A stretch of DNA of 9,675 nt. It comes from Desulfurococcales archaeon. GTDB taxonomy: Archaea; Thermoproteota; Thermoprotei_A; Sulfolobales; WANQ01. The position numbers were made by a program, and so were the translations under genes. This document shows positions 6,138 through 9,675 of this stretch, piece by piece; within the stretch, counting starts at the first letter, position 1; each line of letters begins with the position of its first letter. The stretch is from the NCBI GenBank assembly GCA_027043985.1, contig JALUDQ010000188.1, positions 1 to 9,675 on the forward strand, in the 5' to 3' direction. The notes below the pieces were generated by a model. The model was not told the DNA's origin and ran no database searches. It saw nothing but the letters and a program-made list of their open reading frames with translations.

Positions 6138-6534
6138 CTTTAAGCTTTCCAGCTAGTGCTTGAGCGAACTCTTCTATTAGTGTTTTAGCACTACCCGTAC
6201 ACTTCTCTATATCAGAGTATATTTTCTCTGCTAATTCCTTCGGTGTTACCGAAACATAGACGTACTTGGGCCTACCAGCACCTGCTGGCGGAAGTTTTCT
6301 CCTAATAATGAATCCTAGGTCTACTAGCTTGCTGAGACTACGGCTAATTGAGGCTCTACTTAGTTTAAGTGTTTTGACGATATAGTCTACAGTTGCTCCC
6401 TTCTCGCCACATTCAGCTACCTGTTTTAATACCTCTACATCTGTCTCACTTAGCCCGTAACAGAAAGTTAGGATATCGAATACTCCTATCTCTTTACCTG
6501 TTGGGAGTCTTACTTTTTTCTCAAATATTGACAT
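6109..6534 (-). CDS. Winged helix-turn-helix transcriptional regulator
   Basis: A 141-residue DNA-binding protein of the crenarchaeal MarR/TrmB/Lrs14-like wHTH type (COG3355-like by pattern). The helix-turn-helix lies at about 47-75: ATVDYIVKTLKLSRASISRSLSKLVDLGFI, with SRASISRSL as the recognition helix. A basic Pro/Gly-rich wing follows (KLPPAGAGRPKYVYV, 80-94). The C-terminal third is helical and probably dimerises. Cys25, Cys42 and Cys112 could sense redox state or a metal, though no clear metal motif is present. The start is ATG, with GGGGATG close upstream (6542-6548 on the minus strand). Its promoter holds a perfect 16-base palindrome abutting the TATA box, so it probably represses itself; it shares an element with the divergent ESCRT-III gene. 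Its last codons are antisense to a candidate sRNA. Confidence 0.88.
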   Translation of the reverse strand: MSIFEKKVRLPTGKEIGVFDILTFCYGLSETDVEVLKQVAECGEKGATVDYIVKTLKLSRASISRSLSKLVDLGFIIRRKLPPAGAGRPKYVYVSVTPKELAEKIYSDIEKCTGSAKTLIEEFAQALAGKLKEESEREATS

Positions 6535-6688
6535 GTCTTAACATCCCCCTATGTTTCTTTTAAATACTATTAATAGTATCTTAACCTATAAATAAAAATA
6601 TTTTCGTTACATCATATTTTCCTATATGTTCTTTTCATGTTAAAATATTATAGTATTTAAAACTTCATTAAATGTAATATTCTGTGGT
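6535..6688. promoter_or_regulatory. Divergent promoter region, regulator and ESCRT-III gene
   Basis: A 154-base, very AT-rich gap with a promoter at each end. The minus-strand TATA is TATTTAAAAG (6557-6566); the plus-strand TATA is TTTAAAA (6656-6662), centred about 27 bases before a transcript start near 6685. The 13-base element ATAGTATTTAAAA occurs exactly once on each strand (6558-6570 minus, 6650-6662 plus), each pointing outward, so the region is bracketed by a 13-base inverted repeat with 79 bases between. A smaller direct repeat, ATATTTTC, occurs at 6598-6605 and 6614-6621 and may be chance. Confidence 0.7.
6564..6579. promoter_or_regulatory. Perfect 16-base palindrome, likely operator of the regulator
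   Basis: ATACTATTAATAGTAT equals its own reverse complement. It lies at the position of the TFB-recognition element, overlapping the first bases of the regulator's TATA box (6557-6566, minus strand). Binding there would block TBP/TFB and give autorepression, which is common for archaeal wHTH dimers. The half-site ATAGTAT recurs directly upstream of the plus-strand TATA at 6650-6656. Confidence 0.65.
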
Positions 6689-7315
6689 ATGAGCCTTAGA
6701 GGACTTAAACCCTCTTCATGTATAAGCTTATGTGCTGGGTATCTAGTGATGATACTGTTTAGAAGGAGTAAAAAGAAGAGCCGTCGAGGTATAAAGTATG
6801 AACTACTTGCTGCAGCTAGTAGTGCGCGAACAGGATCGCTAAAGATAGATAACTTGATTAGAAGGCTTCGTTATCGTCGAGGGAAATTATTTGAAATGCT
6901 TGTAGAGTATACCCGGAAGGGGTTTAAGGAAATAGCTGCCAGTTATAGTAATGAGATAGCTCAGTTAGACAAGATGATAAATGAGTTAACAAAGATACAG
7001 ATAGCTCTTGAGAGAGTTGCTATTAGAGCGGAAACTATAGCGATGACTGGTGTAGCTGTGGGCCAGGTTGCGAGTTTGAAGGGAGTTATTAAGGAGTTAA
7101 AGAAGAGTTTAGGAGCCGTAATACCAGATGTCTCGATGGTCCTAAGTGATCTTGAAGGTCACATAGAGTCGGCTATGGCCGAACTGGAATATCATGGTGG
7201 TGAGGGAATACCAGTTGTTGCTCCAGCGGGTTCAGCTGAAGTTGAAAAAATACTTAGAGAAGCAGAAGAAATAGCTAGGATAAAGATAGAGGAATCCATG
7301 CCTAAGCGTGGCTGA
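6689..7315 (+). CDS. ESCRT-III-like protein, CdvB paralog
   Basis: A 208-residue ESCRT-III (Snf7/CdvB) family protein; these polymerise on membranes in crenarchaeal cell division and vesicle budding. The helical core covers about residues 46-165: a basic first hairpin helix (RRLRYRRGKLFEMLVEYTRKG), then the family's LERVAIRAETIAMTG segment (108-121), and a long acidic helix with IPDVSMVLSDLEGHIESAMAEL. After a Pro-rich linker (IPVVAPAG, possibly binding Vps4/CdvC), a C-terminal helix EVEKILREAEEIA ends in MPKRG, as in CdvB1/B2-type paralogs. There is no C-terminal winged helix, unlike CdvB itself, and no CdvA or CdvC nearby. The ATG at 6689 fits a leaderless transcript from the TATA at 6656-6662. 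An ATG at 6749 (residue 21, MILFRRSKK) would give a more usual N-terminus; with the longer start the protein carries an odd hydrophobic N-terminal segment (9-24). Confidence 0.87.
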   Translation: MSLRGLKPSSCISLCAGYLVMILFRRSKKKSRRGIKYELLAAASSARTGSLKIDNLIRRLRYRRGKLFEMLVEYTRKGFKEIAASYSNEIAQLDKMINELTKIQIALERVAIRAETIAMTGVAVGQVASLKGVIKELKKSLGAVIPDVSMVLSDLEGHIESAMAELEYHGGEGIPVVAPAGSAEVEKILREAEEIARIKIEESMPKRG

Positions 7316-7316
7316 G

Positions 7317-7327
7317 TTTTTCTCTTG
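7317..7327 (+). terminator. Possible T-rich terminator after the ESCRT-III gene
   Basis: TTTTTCTCTTG begins two bases after the stop codon. Pyrimidine- and T-rich tracts terminate archaeal transcription. The next gene has its own likely promoter, in agreement with an end here. Confidence 0.35.
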
Positions 7328-7349
7328 TTGATGTTTGTATTGAAGGAAA

Positions 7350-7408
7350 TCTTTATACGCTATTGAAAAATATATTATCAATTAGTAATAACTTTGAGGT
7401 TCTACTAG
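7350..7408 (+). promoter_or_regulatory. Promoter and ribosome binding site of the ATP-cone gene
   Basis: CTTTATACG (7351-7359) would give a transcript start near 7381 and a leader of about 28 bases that contains GAGGT (7396-7400), eight bases before the ATG at 7409. A second AT-rich stretch (AAAATATATT, 7365-7374) is an alternative TATA. Confidence 0.45.
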
Positions 7409-7726
7409 ATGAAGCTAGTTGTATTGAAACGTGATGGTAGAGAGGAGGAGTTTATTTATGAGAAACTTGTTGTAAGCTTATTGAAGGTTGGTATAGAATT
7501 AGAGGTTGCGAGAACTATTGCTCGTCTAATAGAGTGTAGGTTGTTTGAGCGGGGTGGCAGGGCTCGTACTTCTGATATAGCTCGCTGGGTTTTAGAGTAT
7601 CTTAGAAGGATTGATGAGAGACTATATGAGAAGTGGGTTGAGTCTTATAGGAGGGAAAAGGGTATTGATTTAGAAAAGATACTAGAAGCTAAGCTATATT
7701 ATTCGGAGCCTATAATAACACCCTAA
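7409..7726 (+). CDS. Stand-alone ATP-cone domain protein
   Basis: A 105-residue protein that is essentially one ATP-cone: VLKRDGREEEFIYEKLVVSLLKVGIE (5-30) carries the diagnostic Lys-Arg-Asp-Gly and Glu-Lys elements. A helical bundle follows, ending with YEKWVESYRREKG, which matches the closing helix of the domain. ATP-cones bind ATP or dATP and act as allosteric switches in ribonucleotide reductases and in the repressor NrdR. Here there is neither a reductase domain nor the N-terminal zinc ribbon of NrdR, so the protein must act in trans or in a complex. A short tail (about 92-105) follows. The start is ATG with GAGGT eight bases upstream. The HD phosphohydrolase gene follows after 55 bases with its own TATA; the pairing suggests, but does not prove, a shared role in nucleotide control. 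Confidence 0.85.
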   Translation: MKLVVLKRDGREEEFIYEKLVVSLLKVGIELEVARTIARLIECRLFERGGRARTSDIARWVLEYLRRIDERLYEKWVESYRREKGIDLEKILEAKLYYSEPIITP

Positions 7727-7750
7727 CAACTATTATTGTAGAGGGTCTTA

Positions 7751-7781
7751 ATAACTTAAAATTGTTTACTGTAAGTTTCCC
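7751..7781 (+). promoter_or_regulatory. Promoter of the HD-domain gene
   Basis: TTAAAA (7756-7761), in the context ATAACTTAAAATTG, is centred about 25 bases before the TTG at 7782, so the transcript would be leaderless. No Shine-Dalgarno sequence is present before the start. Confidence 0.45.
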
Positions 7782-8579
7782 TTGAGTGTGGAGAGATTGG
7801 TGATAGTGTCTCCTCAACTAATATATACGCATATACGAAGGCATCCACTGCTCTTGAAGGCTTGGAGAATGTTGGAGGAAGATCATGAACTCCAACAATT
7901 GTTGAAGTTAAGTAATGTTATGGCTGTTACAAGGCTAAAATACAATGATCACGGTCCAGTTCATGCGAGGATTGTGAGTGGTTCAGCTTTAGAGTTATTC
8001 AACCTATTATTAGAGGGTGGTGTGAAGCCTACGACACTGCGGGATGGTACTGCTAGTAGTATAGAGGAGTCCATGTTGATAGTTATGCTAGGTGCTTATA
8101 TGCATGATATAGGGAACTCGTTGCATAGGAGTATGCATGAATTCCATGGCTACATACTGGCTAAGCCTATTCTTGATAGAATTCTCCCAGACCTTGTCGG
8201 CTTCGAGAAACTAGTTCCCATAAGACAAGAAGTACTCCATGCAATATATTCAACTGATTATAATGTCAAGTGCTTAACTGTTGAAGCTGGAGTTGTGAAA
8301 ATAGCTGATGGAACCGATATGGCTGAGGGCCGAGCGAGAGTACCTTATAGGCTCGGTAAGATAGATATGCACTCTGTCTCAGCTCTTAGTATAAAGCGTG
8401 TTGAGATAGAGCAAGGTATTGAGAGGCCTGTGAGAATAAATGTGTATATGAGTGATAGAGCGGGATTGTTTCAGATATTAGAGGTATTGATGCCGAAGAT
8501 ACATACGAGTGGTATAGGCCAGTATTTTGAGATAGCTGCATACGTTGATGGCGAAGAATTGGTTACGTATAAGCCTTAG
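7782..8579 (+). CDS. HD-superfamily metal-dependent phosphohydrolase (COG3294-like)
   Basis: A 265-residue HD-domain protein. Candidate metal ligands appear in order: His57/His61 in NDHGPVHARI, the His108-Asp109 doublet in AYMHDIGNSLHR, His115 and His119, His153 in the VLHAIYSTD segment, and Asp176/Asp179 in KIADGTDMAEGRAR. HD enzymes cleave phosphate esters, often of nucleotides; the substrate here is not known. Residues about 205-260 (RPVRINVYMSDRAGLFQILEV and the following strand) look like a small ligand-binding domain with an ACT-like DRAGLFQIL turn, which is inference. The start is TTG at 7782, at the predicted transcript start; GTG at 7788 (residue 3) is nearly as good. It follows the ATP-cone gene on the same strand, so regulation by dATP/ATP through that protein is a reasonable idea. 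Confidence 0.88.
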   Translation: MSVERLVIVSPQLIYTHIRRHPLLLKAWRMLEEDHELQQLLKLSNVMAVTRLKYNDHGPVHARIVSGSALELFNLLLEGGVKPTTLRDGTASSIEESMLIVMLGAYMHDIGNSLHRSMHEFHGYILAKPILDRILPDLVGFEKLVPIRQEVLHAIYSTDYNVKCLTVEAGVVKIADGTDMAEGRARVPYRLGKIDMHSVSALSIKRVEIEQGIERPVRINVYMSDRAGLFQILEVLMPKIHTSGIGQYFEIAAYVDGEELVTYKP

Positions 8580-8597
8580 CTACATGGTGTTGGGGAA

Positions 8598-8645
8598 TAA
8601 TATAAATACTGTTTTCAATGGTATAATTGCCTTGGGGATAAGTTC
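8598..8645 (+). promoter_or_regulatory. Promoter and ribosome binding site of the 8646 gene
   Basis: TAATATAAATAC (8599-8610) is a good archaeal TATA and predicts a start near 8630. The short leader then contains GGGGAT (8634-8639), six bases before the GTG at 8646, which decides the start. Confidence 0.55.
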
Positions 8646-9119
8646 GTGTCGGATCAGGTGAGGATAGAGTTTAATCAAATAGTTGAAGCGCTTAGACCAT
8701 TGGAAGGTATTAAAGTTATAGGAATACTTGAAGGACCACCTACTCGTAACTTTCCTTTCAAGGAACTAGTAGAATTGATTATGACTTATCCTTCATCTAA
8801 TACTGAAAAGTACCGTGAACTACTAATAGTTAGTATTAAAACACCTTCTTCAACAATGGTTTTTCACTGTAAATATGATAGAATTCCAGACGATTTTGCC
8901 ATAGCCTTTAAGGGTGATGTATGGGGTTTACTAGTAAAAGCAGCATCTAATCTCTCTAAGGTTACAAAAATCACCTTTACTGTAGTATTATCAGCAATAC
9001 TTCATGGGATTCAAGGCGTGTATATTGATAAGGAACTAGAAGTATATGAGATAGATTTAGAAGAAGTTGCAGATGAGATTGTAGACTGGCTTCCAGAGTT
9101 CTTTCAAGTAACTAGTTAG
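8646..9119 (+). CDS. Hypothetical protein
   Basis: A 157-residue acidic, soluble-looking protein I do not recognise. It reads as alternating helices and strands: an N-terminal helix (IEFNQIVEALRPL), strand GIKVIGILEG, a helix (KELVELIMTYP), two beta strands with LLIVSIKTPSSTMVFHCKYD, DFAIAFKGDVWGLLVKAASNL, a hydrophobic stretch TFTVVLSAILHGIQGVYI (about 112-130, too polar at its ends to be a confident membrane segment), and an acidic C-terminal helix (LEEVADEIVDWLPEFF). There are no obvious catalytic motifs, and only one Cys. The GTG start is supported by GGGGAT and a TATA box. It follows the HD gene by 66 bases with its own promoter, and converges on the zinc-ribbon gene with only three bases between the stops. 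Confidence 0.8.
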   Translation: MSDQVRIEFNQIVEALRPLEGIKVIGILEGPPTRNFPFKELVELIMTYPSSNTEKYRELLIVSIKTPSSTMVFHCKYDRIPDDFAIAFKGDVWGLLVKAASNLSKVTKITFTVVLSAILHGIQGVYIDKELEVYEIDLEEVADEIVDWLPEFFQVTS

Positions 9120-9122
9120 ACT

Positions 9123-9416
9123 CTACTCCTCCTCGCCTGATTCTTCAGAGGACATTATCTCCAAGGCTACTTCATACCACTCTTCTCTCTCTTGATCATA
9201 CTCTTCCTTCTTTCTTAGTCTACGTTTAGGTGCCTCACTGACAAGCGAGGTTGTTAATACCCTTGATTCAGCGCTTATGTTTGCTTCAACGCGGTACTCT
9301 TTAGCTATATTCGTTGATGCTTCTACTTCAAAACCACATTTAATGCATTTGAGAATTATTTTTCCATCCTTTTTCCTGGGAACCATTAATCCACCACATT
9401 TCGGACAGAACTTCAT
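9123..9416 (-). CDS. TFS/RPB9-like zinc-ribbon protein lacking the C-terminal cleavage domain
   Basis: A 97-residue protein with the N-terminal zinc ribbon of archaeal transcription factor S and RPB9-type RNA polymerase proteins: MKFCPKCGGLMVPRKKDG and CIKCGFE, with ligands Cys4, Cys7, Cys24 and Cys27. A linker follows (about 30-68) with a basic patch (KRRLRKK). Ordinary TFS is about 110 residues and ends in a second zinc ribbon whose Asp-Glu hairpin stimulates RNA cleavage. Here the second ribbon is absent; the end is a Cys-free, highly acidic helix and tail (EEYDQEREEWYE...SSEESGEEE). The protein probably still docks on RNA polymerase but cannot promote cleavage in the usual way. The start is ATG with GAGGT nine bases upstream and a TATA at 9464-9470. 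No frameshift is apparent, so the short form looks genuine. Confidence 0.86.
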   Translation of the reverse strand: MKFCPKCGGLMVPRKKDGKIILKCIKCGFEVEASTNIAKEYRVEANISAESRVLTTSLVSEAPKRRLRKKEEYDQEREEWYEVALEIMSSEESGEEE

Positions 9417-9498
9417 TATCTTTAAACCTCAGACTAGCGTCTTGGGATTCTTGGTTTAGGTAGTATATATTGTTTACTATTTTATGGTAATTTTAAGC
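9417..9498 (-). promoter_or_regulatory. Promoter and leader of the zinc-ribbon gene
   Basis: On the minus strand ATATATA (9464-9470) predicts a transcript start near 9441, giving a leader of about 25 bases with GAGGT (9430-9426) before the ATG at 9416. The rest of the gap up to the stop of the right-edge gene at 9499 is AT-rich, with no other feature seen. Confidence 0.5.
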
Positions 9499-9675
9499 TT
9501 ATTTTATTTTCTTAGCAATAGTATTTATCATATCATATATTTGGTCTACTTTAGCTTCTATTACCCTAATTCTTATCTTCATATCCTCTATTTCATGCTC
9601 TAGAATATGAAGTGATGTAGCCATCGCTGATAATAGCTCATCCAATGCTACCTCGCCGTGATGGTGATGATGTTC
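9499..9675 (-). CDS. Partial protein with histidine run and C-terminal coiled coil (5' end beyond window)
   Basis: A minus-strand frame enters from the right edge and reads 58 residues to a TAA at 9499-9501. It begins, at the edge, with Glu followed by five His (EHHHHHGEV). It continues as a heptad-like helix of Leu/Ile with charged residues (LDELLSAMATSLHILEHEIEDM, then KIRIRVIEAKVDQIYDMINTIAKKIK). This is probably the C-terminal part of a small coiled-coil protein; the true start is not visible. The family is not recognised. The histidine run could bind metal but may be a simple codon repeat. It lies in the same direction as, and upstream of, the zinc-ribbon gene; the 82-base gap contains a TATA box, so the two need not be one operon. 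Confidence 0.65.
   Translation of the reverse strand, partial: EHHHHHGEVALDELLSAMATSLHILEHEIEDMKIRIRVIEAKVDQIYDMINTIAKKIK

Noticed and set aside
9423..9458. Inverted repeat TAAACC...GGTTTA with an inner AGAC/GTCT hairpin before the zinc-ribbon gene, considered as a riboswitch or attenuator
   Set aside because: The predicted transcript start near 9441 leaves the outer arm (9453-9458) outside the RNA, and the arms are short; not enough for a regulatory RNA claim.
9277..9459. Plus-strand open frame of 60 codons over the zinc-ribbon gene
   Set aside because: It is antisense to the conserved Cys motifs of the zinc-ribbon protein, its composition is Phe/Ser-rich, and it has no promoter or ribosome binding site.
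9654..9672. GTGATGGTGATGATG read on the plus strand as C-box-like repeats of an sRNA
   Set aside because: It is the reverse complement of the histidine codons of the right-edge gene, and no D box or guide arrangement can be seen before the window ends.

Overview
The window looks like a piece of a hyperthermophilic crenarchaeal (Thermoproteota) chromosome, most likely of the Desulfurococcales type. The base composition is AT-rich, with heavy use of ATA, AGA and AGG codons. Several genes start a few bases from the predicted transcription start (leaderless), with archaeal TATA boxes about 26 bases upstream; others carry GAGG/GGAG ribosome binding sites. The gene set also fits: a CdvB/ESCRT-III paralog, a TFS-like RNA polymerase zinc ribbon, the alpha subunit of ADP-forming acyl-CoA synthetase, and two candidate C/D box sRNAs. 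No mobile element, CRISPR array, tRNA or rRNA was seen, and gene order is compact with mostly short divergent promoter gaps.

Layout, left to right. A cut-off minus-strand gene of unknown function (1-548) diverges from a two-gene plus-strand operon (a coiled-coil protein, then a DUF2299-like protein). That operon converges, with a 30-base overlap, on a minus-strand DUF72 gene. The DUF72 gene diverges from a class II glutamine amidotransferase-like gene. Next come a minus-strand candidate C/D box sRNA (3166-3237), a DUF488 gene and a beta-hydroxyacid dehydrogenase family gene; the last two overlap by 31 bases on the minus strand. The dehydrogenase diverges from the ADP-forming acyl-CoA synthetase alpha subunit (4673-6049).

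A second candidate C/D box sRNA (about 6073-6137, plus strand) runs antisense into the end of a minus-strand winged-helix regulator (6109-6534). The regulator diverges from a CdvB/ESCRT-III paralog (6689-7315). The 154-base gap between them holds a perfect 16-base palindrome next to the regulator's TATA box and an exact 13-base element at both divergent promoters, which suggests the regulator controls itself and the ESCRT-III gene. Downstream lie a stand-alone ATP-cone protein, an HD-superfamily phosphohydrolase and an orphan protein, each with its own likely promoter. The right end holds a minus-strand TFS-like protein with only the N-terminal zinc ribbon, then a cut-off gene with a histidine run and a coiled coil.

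The parts most worth following up are the regulator/ESCRT-III promoter pair, the ATP-cone/HD neighbours (a possible nucleotide-sensing module), the two sRNAs, and the single-ribbon TFS relative. The other genes are recognisable metabolic or conserved-unknown housekeeping genes.
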